Origin: Thermoanaerobaculia bacterium | GTDB taxonomy: Bacteria > Acidobacteriota > Thermoanaerobaculia > Multivoradales > J023 | DNA length: 64,000 nucleotides | NCBI GenBank assembly: GCA_028066595.1 | Contig: JALCBJ010000006.1 | Span: 27,685 to 91,684, forward strand | Direction of reading: 5' to 3' | Shown here: one piece after another, positions 7,668 through 16,640 of the stretch | How positions within the stretch are numbered: the first letter of the stretch is position 1 | How the letters are laid out: every line of letters begins with the position of its first letter | Notes under the pieces: generated by a model | What the model was told of the DNA's origin: nothing | The model's database searches: none | The model's input: only the letters and a program-made list of their open reading frames with translations | Position numbers and translations under genes: made by a program

Positions 7668-8696
7668 CTATGCTGCTCGACATTCTTCGACCCGTTCGGC
7701 GACGATCAACTCGTCGAGGTATCCGGCCACCAGCTCGTAGAGCGCCAGGGGGTCCTCCCCCGCCGGACCGATCCGACGCCGCAGGTCGGCGCCACCGGGC
7801 CAGCCCCGGCTGTACCAGTTGGTGAAGGTGCGCAGCTTGTGGAGCGCATGCCTGGCATCCTCACGCTCGAGCAGCGTGTCGAAGTGGGCAAGCACCAGGT
7901 CACGGCGATCCTGCAGGGTCGGCTCCATCACATCCGACCCCGACAGCGCCGCCTCGATACGGCGAAAGATCCACGGATCGCGGGTGGCGCCACGTCCCAC
8001 CATGACGCCGTCGCAGCCGGTTTCTCTCAGAATGCGAACCGCGTCTTCTGCCCGACGCACGTCACCATTGCCTAGCACTGGAATCGATACCGCTTGCTTC
8101 AGCTCACCGATGGCGCTCCAGTCGGCCTTGCCGGTGAAGCGCTGGGCAGCGGTGCGCGGGTGGAGCGCCACGGCGTCGGCGCCTTCTTCCTGGCAGATCC
8201 GCCCCAACTCCAGGTAGTTGGCTCGCCGGTCATCGAGACCGAGACGAAACTTCACCGTCAACGGGATCTCGAGCACGGCACGTACCTGCTTGACGATGTC
8301 GCGGGCCAAGTCGAGATCACCCATCAGGGCCGCGCCGGCACAGCCCTTCAAGACCTTGTTGGCAGGACAGCCCATGTTGATGTCACAGACGTTCGCACCC
8401 CGATCCTGTACCTCGCGCGCAGCGTCTGCCATGGTCGCTGCTTCCGAGCCGTAGATCTGGATCGACAGCGGCCGCTCTTCCTCGTCGTAGTCTAGGAGCT
8501 TGACGATGCGCTGGTCGCCCTGCATCAGCATCTTCGACGAGATGAACTCCATCGTCACCAAACCGACGCCGCCGATGCGCTTCACGATCTTGCGAAAGTC
8601 GCGATCGGTGACGCCGGCCATGGGCGCCAGCACCGTTGGCGGTGAGACCGTGACCGGGCCCAGTCGGAATCCAGAGTATTGCGTCGAAGCGTCCAT
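7668..8696 (-). CDS. dusB: tRNA-dihydrouridine synthase, DusB type
   Basis: A 342-residue FMN enzyme that reduces specific uridines in the tRNA D-loop. It has the TIM-barrel signatures LAPMAGVTD (23-31), INMGCPANKV with the catalytic Cys at C110, VKFRLG, HPRTAAQRFTGKADW and GNGDV (FMN-phosphate region). The length and the CPANKV form fit DusB rather than DusA/DusC. The ATG at 8696 lies 9 nt after a TAGAAT box with no Shine-Dalgarno. It is divergent from the sigma-54 activator gene and is not next to fis, its usual partner in enterobacteria. Confidence 0.93.
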   Translation of the reverse strand: MDASTQYSGFRLGPVTVSPPTVLAPMAGVTDRDFRKIVKRIGGVGLVTMEFISSKMLMQGDQRIVKLLDYDEEERPLSIQIYGSEAATMADAAREVQDRGANVCDINMGCPANKVLKGCAGAALMGDLDLARDIVKQVRAVLEIPLTVKFRLGLDDRRANYLELGRICQEEGADAVALHPRTAAQRFTGKADWSAIGELKQAVSIPVLGNGDVRRAEDAVRILRETGCDGVMVGRGATRDPWIFRRIEAALSGSDVMEPTLQDRRDLVLAHFDTLLEREDARHALHKLRTFTNWYSRGWPGGADLRRRIGPAGEDPLALYELVAGYLDELIVAERVEECRAA

Positions 8697-8798
8697 GAAC
8701 GGCCGATTCTAGCTGCTCCAGCCAAGACAGCGTGGATGGTGGGACCTGCATTCGGAGTCGTTCGGGTCGCCAGTTCCACCATCGCGTAGACTGCACTC

Positions 8799-10160
8799 AT
8801 GACCGAGCGCATCCTCATCGTCGACGATTCGGCGGGAACACGAGATGCGCTGACCGGCATCTTGGAGGACGAAGGCTACGAGGTCGCTGCCGTCGGTACC
8901 GCCGCAGAAGCGCGAGATCAATGGCGGATCAGATCCTACGATCTGGTGTTCTTGGATCTGATGCTACCCGACGCCGACGGAATGGAGCTGCTCGACGAAG
9001 CGCTGTCGGATTTCGTCGATCTGCCGATCATCGTGGTTTCCGGCCATGGCAACGTCGACCTGGCGGTGAAGGCGACACGCCTCGGTGCGTACGATTTCCT
9101 GGAGAAGCCGCTGGCGCTCGAACGCGTCATGTTGACGGTGCACAACGCACTCGACCGACGGCGCATGCGCCGCGAAATCGAGCAGCTCTCTCACCATCTC
9201 TACCCCACCGAGCTGATCGGCGACAGCCCTGCCATGCGACGCCTGAAGTCGGAGTTGGAGCGCGCCGGCCCGTCGGACAGTCGCATCTTGCTCATGGGAG
9301 AGAACGGTACCGGCAAGGAGCTGGCGGCTCGCAGAGCCCACCAGCTGTCGGCGCGGACCCATGCACCGTTCGTCGACGTCAACTGCGCCGCCATTCCGGA
9401 AGAGCTGATCGAGAGCGAGCTCTTCGGTCATCGCAAGGGCGCCTTCACCGGAGCGACGTCCGACCGCACGGGTCGGTTCCAGCAGGCGGACCGCGGCACT
9501 CTCTTCCTCGACGAGGTGGGCGATATGTCCCTCAAGACCCAAGCCAAGGTCTTGCGGGCACTCCAAGAGCAGCGTTTCGAGCGTGTCGGGGGTTCCGACC
9601 CCATCCAGGTCGACGTCCGGGTCATCGCAGCCACGAACAAGGACTTGGAAGAGGAGATCCAGGAGGGTCGTTTCCGGGAGGACCTCTACTTTCGCCTCGC
9701 AGTCATCCCCATCGAGATCCCGCCCCTGCGGGAACGTCGAGAGGACGTTCCGCGGCTGGTAGAACATTTCGCGGCCGCGTATGCGCGTGAGCAGGGCCGT
9801 CGCCCCAAGACCTTCGCCGAAGAGGCCATGGCGCGGCTACAGAGCTATGCGTGGCCCGGTAACGTGAGAGAGCTGCGCAACTTCGTCGAACGCATGATGA
9901 TCATGGCTCCGGGCCACGAGATCACGGTACGGGATCTACCCGCACCGATTCGCAACGCCGACGGTCCGCCGCTCGACGAGTTGCTGGACATCGAATACGC
10001 CGACCTGCGGGCGGCCCGCGCTGCCTTCGAGAAACGCTTCATCGAACGCCGACTGGCGGAGCAGGGAGGCAACGTCAGCCGGACCGCGGAAGTCCTGGGC
10101 CTGGAACGGAGCCATCTCTATCGCAAGATCAAGGCGTACGACATCGACATCCCGAGGTGA
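8799..10160 (+). CDS. Sigma-54-dependent response regulator (NtrC family)
   Basis: A 453-residue three-domain activator. The receiver (1-120) has acidic residues ILIVDD and phosphoacceptor D53 in FLDLMLPDADG. The AAA+ domain (about 138-370) has Walker A GENGTGKE (167-174), the sigma-54 loop GAFTGA (214-219) and Walker B LFLDEVGDM. A Fis-type helix-turn-helix closes the protein (about 415-450, ending LERSHLYRKIKAYDI). It should open sigma-54 promoters after phosphorylation by a histidine kinase; no adjacent kinase is present. A TAGACT box six bases before the ATG and no Shine-Dalgarno suggest leaderless expression. Confidence 0.95.
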   Translation: MTERILIVDDSAGTRDALTGILEDEGYEVAAVGTAAEARDQWRIRSYDLVFLDLMLPDADGMELLDEALSDFVDLPIIVVSGHGNVDLAVKATRLGAYDFLEKPLALERVMLTVHNALDRRRMRREIEQLSHHLYPTELIGDSPAMRRLKSELERAGPSDSRILLMGENGTGKELAARRAHQLSARTHAPFVDVNCAAIPEELIESELFGHRKGAFTGATSDRTGRFQQADRGTLFLDEVGDMSLKTQAKVLRALQEQRFERVGGSDPIQVDVRVIAATNKDLEEEIQEGRFREDLYFRLAVIPIEIPPLRERREDVPRLVEHFAAAYAREQGRRPKTFAEEAMARLQSYAWPGNVRELRNFVERMMIMAPGHEITVRDLPAPIRNADGPPLDELLDIEYADLRAARAAFEKRFIERRLAEQGGNVSRTAEVLGLERSHLYRKIKAYDIDIPR

Positions 10161-10172
10161 CTCACCCGCCCA

Positions 10173-11843
10173 CTAGACGATATCGGCATCGGCCAATCGG
10201 ACCCCCGACTTGCCGGCCTCTTTCACCTCGTACAGAGCCCGGTCGGCGGCGGCGGCCAGACTCTCGGAGTCGGCGTATTCCGGAAAGCTCGCCACTCCAC
10301 AACTCAGAGACACGTGAAACTGGTTGTCGCCGATCGAGTGACTGAGCTGGCCGAAGGCCAAGCAGAGCTCTTCCATGAGGCCCGCGGCTGGCCGACCCTC
10401 GGTGGAAGGCATCAGTACTGCGAATTCGTCGCCGCCGTAGCGCGCCACGATATCGGTGCTCCGTAGGCGTTTCTTCAGCATCCCGGCCAGACTGCGGAGA
10501 ACCCGATCTCCCACCGCATGGCCCCAGGTGTCGTTGACGCTCTTGAAGTCGTCCAGGTCGATCATGGCGAAGGCCAAGCTCGACGACTCACGGCCGGCGC
10601 GCCGCACTTCTTGATGAAGCCGCTGCTGGTGCTGGGAGTGGTTGATCAGACCCGTCAAGCCATCGAGCTCGATCAGACTGCCCAGCTGGCGGCCGCGTCG
10701 TGCCCGCGGCAAGACCGTCGCCACCAGCGTCTCGGGATCTACAGGCTTGGTGAGGAACTCGTCACCACCCCGCGACAGCGCCTGGATCTGTTCGTCCGGG
10801 TTCGTCTCGCTGGAAAGGAAGACGATGGGGATCGGCAGCCACATCTCGTGCTGACGCAGCACCTCCGCCAGCTCCGGTCCGCTGCAGTCGGGCATGTAGA
10901 GATCTAGGAGAAGCAAGTCGGGTCGGATCTCGGAGACAGAGTCGAGCAGCCGCAGGGGATCCGTTAGGACGGTCGTGTGTACGTCCGCTTCCTGAAGGAT
11001 GCGAGCTGTATACCTGGCCTGCTTCTCGTCGTCGTCGACGATCAATACCTCGTAAGGTCTCTCTGTCTTCCGTCCCGTGATCCGGTCCAGTCGCTCCGCG
11101 AGATTGGCCAGATCGACCGGCTTGGTGAGGTAGCCCTTGCCTCCCGCACGGATGGCGTGAAGCCTCGCTTCGAGATCGGAGCGTGACGAAAGAAAAAGAA
11201 TCGGTGGCGGGTCTTCCACAGAGTCGTGGAGCCGACGCACCAGCTCGGTGCCCGCGAGATGGTCACCTTCGAACACGACGTCCATCAGCACCGCGGCTGG
11301 CGGCCTCTCTCGAATCGACTGCTCTGCGGAGTCTGGATCGACGAACACCTCGACCGTGTAGCCGTAATGGCGGAGTTGCAGGCCGATGGCGCTCGCCAGA
11401 TCCCGATCGTCGTCCACCAAGACGACCCTCCCAGCCGCCTCCTGGGGAGGTTTGGGAATGCCGTCGAACCGACCGGGGAGCGGGGGCAAGCGATCCGCCG
11501 AGTAGCGAAGGCTGGCACGGCGCAACGCGGAGATCTGTCGCTCGACGGAATCGGCGATTTGCTCCTCGGGGACGTCGCCCTCGTCGCGCAGCGGCTTGAG
11601 CACGGATTCCAGGGCATGAGCCGCCCCGGCGACGGCATCGAAGCCGAACGTGGCTCCCTCGCCGTGAAGGCTATGGGCCAGTCGATGCAGATCCTCGAGC
11701 GCTGGCAGTCGCCACCCCGACTTCAGGGATAGCCAGATCTGTTCCAGGTCGTCGATGCGTTGCTGCATCTCGCCCAGAAACTCCATCTGGATTTCGCGGA
11801 GGTACTCACCTGGAGTCAGGTCGCGCGATTCGGCTTCGGTCAT
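10173..11843 (-). CDS. Diguanylate cyclase with Hpt and two receiver domains
   Basis: The 556-residue protein combines four modules. An Hpt-like helical domain (about 10-110) has LAHSLHGEGATFGF with candidate phospho-His H57. Two receiver domains follow (RVVLVDDDRDLA...LMDVVFEGD and YEVLIVDDDEKQA...LLLDLYMPD). The C-terminal cyclase has an intact RYGGDEF motif and an RxxD inhibitory site (RSTD) five residues before it. It should make cyclic di-GMP from two GTP, under control of phosphorelay input. No membrane segment is seen, so it is cytoplasmic. It converges with the sigma-54 activator gene, 12 bases apart. Confidence 0.92.
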   Translation of the reverse strand: MTEAESRDLTPGEYLREIQMEFLGEMQQRIDDLEQIWLSLKSGWRLPALEDLHRLAHSLHGEGATFGFDAVAGAAHALESVLKPLRDEGDVPEEQIADSVERQISALRRASLRYSADRLPPLPGRFDGIPKPPQEAAGRVVLVDDDRDLASAIGLQLRHYGYTVEVFVDPDSAEQSIRERPPAAVLMDVVFEGDHLAGTELVRRLHDSVEDPPPILFLSSRSDLEARLHAIRAGGKGYLTKPVDLANLAERLDRITGRKTERPYEVLIVDDDEKQARYTARILQEADVHTTVLTDPLRLLDSVSEIRPDLLLLDLYMPDCSGPELAEVLRQHEMWLPIPIVFLSSETNPDEQIQALSRGGDEFLTKPVDPETLVATVLPRARRGRQLGSLIELDGLTGLINHSQHQQRLHQEVRRAGRESSSLAFAMIDLDDFKSVNDTWGHAVGDRVLRSLAGMLKKRLRSTDIVARYGGDEFAVLMPSTEGRPAAGLMEELCLAFGQLSHSIGDNQFHVSLSCGVASFPEYADSESLAAAADRALYEVKEAGKSGVRLADADIV

Positions 11844-12207
11844 GGTATGAGGCGGAAAGCGAAGCCCGGCGACATCACCGCGATTAGCGCTCCCGGAAAC
11901 GCTCCGAGAGGCGACGGGACCGGGCGGTGAATACGACGGGAATTGAATCGATTAAGAAGGCCTGAGACTTCGACCCTCTCACAGAGGCCCCGAACGATGA
12001 GGCTATCTGCCTTGATATTACGACGGGAATTACGCCACTGCAGCCCCCTTGTCGTAGATGATATTTCCTGATGAACAATCCCTTTCAGAGCCTCTTCCCA
12101 GGCTGTGGGCAGCTTGCATGAGTCGATGTCGTCAGCTAGTCGTACGACAGCCTGTTCATGGTCTTCTATTGATCGAACAACTCTCGCGACTTAACGAATC
12201 CTCTGAA
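11844..12207. other. Intergenic region with a 13-bp direct repeat
   Basis: This 364-bp gap is more AT-rich than its neighbours and has no convincing gene. The sequence TACGACGGGAATT occurs twice in direct orientation (11932-11944 and 12019-12031), 87 bp apart, which could be a pair of regulator sites upstream of the GGDEF gene on the minus strand. A 64-codon frame (12078-11884, minus) has no recognisable features. Confidence 0.4.
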
Positions 12208-12909
12208 TCAAAGGTCAACCGACAGGCTCCAGTCGTCGAGAAGCTGTCCCAGTGCCGGGGTCGCGTCGGCGAGCGTCGAATCGAATATTCGACCGAGTCG
12301 CTCGAGATCCTCGACCGTCATCGCCGGCAACCCGACTCGCCTCCGAACGCCGTCCAGGCGTCCGGCAACGCCGGGACCGTTCGCGTAGCCTGGTACCCAA
12401 TCGCTCGACGACACCTGCTCGAGGATCCCGTCCAGTCGTTGATGAAAACCCGCGGGCAACGGAGATGCGTGCTCCTCAGCTGCAACTCGCAGCTCCGCCC
12501 CGCTGGCGTCGATCGCCTGCCGGATCTTCCGGAGCGTCCGATCTACACCGACCTGCCGCAGCAACGCTCCGTCGAGGCACAACTCCCAGCCGATGTGCGC
12601 AAACAGACCCATCTTCTCCGCTCGGATCGCGGCGTCACGAAAACGGCGTACCAGCATCCGCTCTCCGTTCACGAAGACAGGATGGCGATGGAATACGTCG
12701 TCGGCACGCAGGTGATGGCGAACTCCCTCGAGCAAGGCCGAGACCACCAGAGACGCACCTGCCCCCGGACCGACCTCCGGCCGCGGCCGAACTCGCCGAT
12801 GAGTCATCCGCCAAAGGTCGGGCAGCATCGCTCCCAAGCCCGCAACATGGCCGGGGAGGCGGGCGCCCAGATCCCGGTCCGCCAGATGACGGTGCAGCAG
12901 GAAGTTCAG
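12208..12909 (-). CDS. Hypothetical protein, ACP-phosphodiesterase-like (distant)
   Basis: About 233 residues. The N-terminus LNFLLHRHLADRDLGARLPGHVAGLGAMLPDL and the later GVRHHLRADDVFHRHPVF recall the DUF479/AcpH layout (MNFLAHLHLA... and GVRLHRAID.FTD.HP). The Asp-rich middle is partly conserved. The reading frame has no ATG, GTG or TTG at the expected N-terminus: a CTG (12909) would match the family start, and an ATT (12921) overlaps the preceding stop as ATTGA. The only ATG upstream (13026) lies deep inside the peptidase gene. The gene is coupled to the M14 peptidase gene before it. Function is tentative. Confidence 0.45.
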   Translation of the reverse strand: MNFLLHRHLADRDLGARLPGHVAGLGAMLPDLWRMTHRRVRPRPEVGPGAGASLVVSALLEGVRHHLRADDVFHRHPVFVNGERMLVRRFRDAAIRAEKMGLFAHIGWELCLDGALLRQVGVDRTLRKIRQAIDASGAELRVAAEEHASPLPAGFHQRLDGILEQVSSSDWVPGYANGPGVAGRLDGVRRRVGLPAMTVEDLERLGRIFDSTLADATPALGQLLDDWSLSVDL

Positions 12910-12916
12910 GGCAGGC

Positions 12917-15568
12917 TCAATGACCGTGCATCTCTTCCCGCGGCTCTTGGGCTGGGCGCCTGTCGAGCATGCCGCTGAGAAAGATGGAGTTGAGGAAAAG
13001 CCGATTGGTTCCGTACCAGATGGCACGGAAGTTCGGGTCGATGGCGAAGCGGACGACCGCCCCGCGACCGAACCGTTGGGCGATCACTGCCGGGGTGCCG
13101 GCCAGCTTCTCCGCGTTCTCTTCGGATACGTAGCCCGAGAGCAGCGGCTCGTCGGTGAACGCAGCGACCGTGATGTACGGACTATCCTCGGCTTCCAACA
13201 TGAGCCGGGAGTTCTTGAATACCGACAGCAGCTCTTCGCGATAGCCGAATGCGAGAGGGTGGGTCAGGTCGAGGCGACTCTGGAAGATGGTGCCGCTGAT
13301 CAGGCCTTTGGCGAAATCCTGATCGAAGTCGGCGTAGGGCTTACGTTCGGACTTGTCGTTCTCGTCCTTGCTGCCGCCAGCCTTCTCCTCCTCCTCACCT
13401 GACTTCAGGACGCGCTCGGTTGCCCAGCGCGCTCCACCCTTGATCGCCACCAAGACGCCACCCCCTCGCGCCCAACTTCGAATCTTCTCGGTGAGATCGT
13501 CCGACGATCCGAGGCCCCGACCGTTCACCAACACGAGGTGACTGTAACGATCGAGGTCCACCCATTCGACGTCGTCCCGATCCAGCAAGGTCGTCTCGAC
13601 ACCGAACCGATGATCCAGAAGATGCCAGGCCGCGCCCACTTCGTAACTGGAGAAACCACTACCGCTGACGATCGCTACCTTGGGCGCAGAGAGTGGACGG
13701 ACGTTGGGGCTCCCCAAGTCCGGACCCACGACCGTCAGTCCACCGAGTATGGCGATCGGTTCGATGCCGTCCTCGGTCGCGACACGGCCGAGAGCCGTGT
13801 TCACCGCATCGTCGTCGAGATCCTGGAAGCCGAGGTGCACGAGCAGTGTGCCCGGTTCGAAGTGGCGGCCACCTTGCGGCGTTTCCGCCTCCAAACCGAT
13901 GCCAGCGGCGCGAACCCGGACTCCGGCACGCTGTAGACGATTGAGAGCCGACGGCGCTGCATAGTGATGCCACTCGACGGCGTAGGCCACGGCATCGCCG
14001 TTTGGCTCGAAGCCCGTCGCCGGCACGCTCGACGACCAAGACTCGCCGACGGCGCCAGCGGACGTCAGCTCTGCGAAGGGCAGACCGAAGGCGTGAGGGA
14101 GTGTCCATGACGACACGTCGTAAAACGTGTCGTCCTCGAATTCCGTGCGAGTTTCGAAAAGTGCTCTCGCGAGGCGCGATTGCCGCTGTCGTAGCGGCAC
14201 GACCAGCGAATCCCCTGGCTCGAAGTCTCGCCCTCCGACCCGGGTCGCGGACTTCAACGCCCGTGTTTCGATGCCATGCGACGTCAGAACGTCTGCCATA
14301 TGTCGCAGACGGCCCGCGTCGCCGGCGTCCGATACGACCCAGCCCACCAGATCCTCTGCCGTAGCCTCCGCAGCGGCGTCGCGATAGAAGTCCCGTTGAT
14401 AGGAAAGGAGATTCTCACGCTCGGCCACCGTCCCACGCAGGGTCGACAGGGAAGTGACGACTTGATTGCGGATGCCGAAGGGGAAGGTCAGAACACCGTC
14501 GGCCGGTGCGTTGTCCGATTCCTGCACATGGCCACGCGCGCTGGCCTGTTCGAACAGGATCCCCACCGCACCTTGGATGTCTGGATACGTCGAGCCTTTG
14601 CCGTAGTAGAAGTCGTCGAACGATTCGCGGGTGTAGTACAGCGAACCGATCTGGTCGAGCGCTGCGGCGTGATGTTCCGCGAGAGCCTGGGTCAGCTCGA
14701 CATTGCGTTCCGGTGTCAGAGGGTTCTTGCGGCTGTCGACGCCAGGCTGAAAGAAGAACGTGGCGTGGGTGCCCATCTCGTGATGGTCGGTGTGCACGTT
14801 GGGCCGCCATGCATGGAACGTGGTGAGTCGAGCCCGCGTTTCAGGATGTTGCGCCAGGAGCCAATCTCGGTTGAGATCGAAGAAATAGTGGTTCGTGCGC
14901 CCACCCGGCCACGGCTCGTTGTGCTCCCGGTGATGGGGATCGGCGGTGAGCACGACTCCCCGGTTAGTGTTGACCCAGTGAGCGAAACGCGACTGGCCGT
15001 CTGGATTGAGCGACGGGTCGAGGAGCACTACGACATCGTCCAGGATGCTATCGAGCTCCGTGCTCCGCCCTGCAGCAAGGTAGTAGGCGACCAGAGGCGC
15101 CGCATTGGATGCGCTCGCTTCGTTGCCGTGAACGCCATAGCCCAGGTAAGCCACGGCGGGTAGCCCCGAAAGGTCGAGATCAGCATCGGAAGCCGGATCG
15201 GACCACGCCAGGTGTTCCTGCTGAATCTCGTCGAGCCGGGAATGGTTCTCCGGCGAGGTAATGGTGAGTACCACGAGTCGACGCCCTTCATGGGTCCGTC
15301 CCGTATTCCGCAGGGTCACCCGCTCCGAGGCGGCCGCCAGCTCTTCCATGTACTCCACCAGCTGATCGTGGCGCACATGCCATTCTCCAGGCTGGAATCC
15401 GAAGACGTCGGCAGGCTTGGGCACCGCCGGATCGTAGTGTGTCGGAACTTGCGACTCCGCAGTCGGCAGGTAGTACGAGAGATCGGGCGTGTCGGCCGAC
15501 ACAGTGGGGGCCAACCAAAGGTAGAGATAGCTGAGGGCCAGAACGAGGGAGGCGGAACGTCCGATCAT
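12917..15568 (-). CDS. Secreted zinc carboxypeptidase, M14 family
   Basis: The ATG at 15568 gives 883 residues with a signal peptide (MIGRSASLVLALSYLYLWLA, cleavage near VSA). The M14 zinc motif is seen as GYGVHGNEAS (H147, E150). FDLNRDW supplies the Asn-Arg substrate-binding pair, NVHTDHHEMGTH probably holds the third ligand, and GILFEQAS the catalytic Glu. A large C-terminal region (about 400-883) with a class I glutamine amidotransferase-like fold pattern (VAIVSGSGFSSYEVGAAWHLLD) follows, as in other large acidobacterial M14 proteins. It is exported and probably scavenges peptides. A longer frame upstream of 15568 lacks a signal peptide and was not chosen. Confidence 0.88.
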   Translation of the reverse strand: MIGRSASLVLALSYLYLWLAPTVSADTPDLSYYLPTAESQVPTHYDPAVPKPADVFGFQPGEWHVRHDQLVEYMEELAAASERVTLRNTGRTHEGRRLVVLTITSPENHSRLDEIQQEHLAWSDPASDADLDLSGLPAVAYLGYGVHGNEASASNAAPLVAYYLAAGRSTELDSILDDVVVLLDPSLNPDGQSRFAHWVNTNRGVVLTADPHHREHNEPWPGGRTNHYFFDLNRDWLLAQHPETRARLTTFHAWRPNVHTDHHEMGTHATFFFQPGVDSRKNPLTPERNVELTQALAEHHAAALDQIGSLYYTRESFDDFYYGKGSTYPDIQGAVGILFEQASARGHVQESDNAPADGVLTFPFGIRNQVVTSLSTLRGTVAERENLLSYQRDFYRDAAAEATAEDLVGWVVSDAGDAGRLRHMADVLTSHGIETRALKSATRVGGRDFEPGDSLVVPLRQRQSRLARALFETRTEFEDDTFYDVSSWTLPHAFGLPFAELTSAGAVGESWSSSVPATGFEPNGDAVAYAVEWHHYAAPSALNRLQRAGVRVRAAGIGLEAETPQGGRHFEPGTLLVHLGFQDLDDDAVNTALGRVATEDGIEPIAILGGLTVVGPDLGSPNVRPLSAPKVAIVSGSGFSSYEVGAAWHLLDHRFGVETTLLDRDDVEWVDLDRYSHLVLVNGRGLGSSDDLTEKIRSWARGGGVLVAIKGGARWATERVLKSGEEEEKAGGSKDENDKSERKPYADFDQDFAKGLISGTIFQSRLDLTHPLAFGYREELLSVFKNSRLMLEAEDSPYITVAAFTDEPLLSGYVSEENAEKLAGTPAVIAQRFGRGAVVRFAIDPNFRAIWYGTNRLFLNSIFLSGMLDRRPAQEPREEMHGH

Positions 15569-15599
15569 GTGAACTCCGAGGTCGACGGTGGAAGTGCGT

Positions 15600-16544
15600 T
15601 CAAGGCGCAGGAAGGTCGGGAAGCGACAGGGGAATGGGGGTGAAGCCGACGAAGAGGAAGGCCAGCGTGGCCCAGCCCAAGAGCCTTCGGAATGGGCCCA
15701 GCCGCTCACCATATACGCCCAGCGGCGGATGGCGAACACCGAAAATCAAAATTAGAAAGTACAGCAAGCTCCAGTGCCACAGCCCAAGGACCAGAATCGC
15801 CGCACCCGCGGCGAGGAAGATCACGGTCGATATACGGTGGGCATGGCGCGGAGTCAGTGCGTAGAGAATGTGTCCGCCATCGAGCTGGCTTACCGGAAGC
15901 AGATTGAGTGCTGTCACCAGGAAACCGACCCAGCCGGCGAATGCCAGAGGATGGAGAAGCAAAGTATGGTCCGCGGGCACGTCGACGATCCAGCTCGCCA
16001 AGAAGCGGAAGAGTAACGGCTCGCCGATTTCCAGATACGAGTCCGTGTGCTGTACCGGTACGTTTTCCGACAGCGGCAGACCCACCAGAACACAGGCTAG
16101 GGCCGGCACCAGACCGGCCAGAGGACCGGTGATCGCGATGTCGAACAACCCGCGAGCCCCCACCGAGTTGGGCCGCATGGCGATCACAGCGCCCATCGTG
16201 CCGAGCGGCGGCAGGGGCATCGGAATGAAAAACGGCAGGCTGGTCGCGACCCCGTATCGACGCGCCTGCACGAAATGCCCCATCTCGTGACAAAGAAGGA
16301 CGAAGAGCACTGCCGCCGAATATACGAATCCACCGACCCAAGACGTCGTGATCACCGTCAGGAGGAAGAGCGTCAGCGGTAGTCGCCAGCGGTAGGAAGC
16401 GACCGGAGGCGGTGCGGGTCGACGCTCGACGAGCAGAACGCTCGGATCGCTCTCCGACGGACGGATCCGGTAGGGTCCACGATCACCGTATTCGTCGACG
16501 AATCGATCGGTGGAAGAGGGTTCGGAAGTGGAGCGTTCGCGCAT
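15600..16544 (-). CDS. Site-2 protease-like M50 metallopeptidase
   Basis: A polytopic membrane protein of about 314 residues with the intramembrane zinc motif HEMGH in LFVLLCHEMGHFVQARRYG and the third-ligand motif NLLPVSQLDGGHIL. At least six hydrophobic helices are visible. S2P-type proteases cut membrane-spanning substrates such as anti-sigma factors; here no sigma/anti-sigma pair is adjacent, so the substrate is open. The long insert with FFIPMPLPPLGTMGAVIAMR matches the EGY/Slr-like plant and bacterial group III members. ATG codons at 16544, 16574 and 16601 are possible starts; 16544 was chosen because residues before it look noncoding. Confidence 0.88.
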   Translation of the reverse strand: MRERSTSEPSSTDRFVDEYGDRGPYRIRPSESDPSVLLVERRPAPPPVASYRWRLPLTLFLLTVITTSWVGGFVYSAAVLFVLLCHEMGHFVQARRYGVATSLPFFIPMPLPPLGTMGAVIAMRPNSVGARGLFDIAITGPLAGLVPALACVLVGLPLSENVPVQHTDSYLEIGEPLLFRFLASWIVDVPADHTLLLHPLAFAGWVGFLVTALNLLPVSQLDGGHILYALTPRHAHRISTVIFLAAGAAILVLGLWHWSLLYFLILIFGVRHPPLGVYGERLGPFRRLLGWATLAFLFVGFTPIPLSLPDLPAP

Positions 16545-16604
16545 GGGAAAGCACCCGTCCGGGCGCCGACGCATCTTACCGTCGACAACGGACGATCCCA
16601 TTCA

Positions 16605-16633
16605 TTGACGAGTCAACTACCGATCCGTACAGT
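16605..16633 (+). promoter_or_regulatory. marR promoter with overlapping palindromic operator
   Basis: TTGACG (16605-16610) is a good -35 box, and TACAGT (16628-16633) follows after exactly 17 bases as the -10. The -35 lies inside a perfect palindrome, TTGACGAGTCAA (16605-16616), which is the expected size for a MarR dimer half-site pair. Binding there would block RNA polymerase. The predicted transcription start falls at about the A of the marR ATG (16641), so the message would be leaderless. Confidence 0.6.
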
Positions 16634-16640
16634 TCTCGGC

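Noticed and set aside
11884..12078. 64-codon minus-strand frame upstream of the GGDEF gene
   Set aside because: No Shine-Dalgarno, no recognised features and poor fit to local codon use. It was left as intergenic.
14276..15163. 295-codon plus-strand frame
   Set aside because: It is antisense to the M14 peptidase gene, which has a signal peptide and zinc motif in the other strand.
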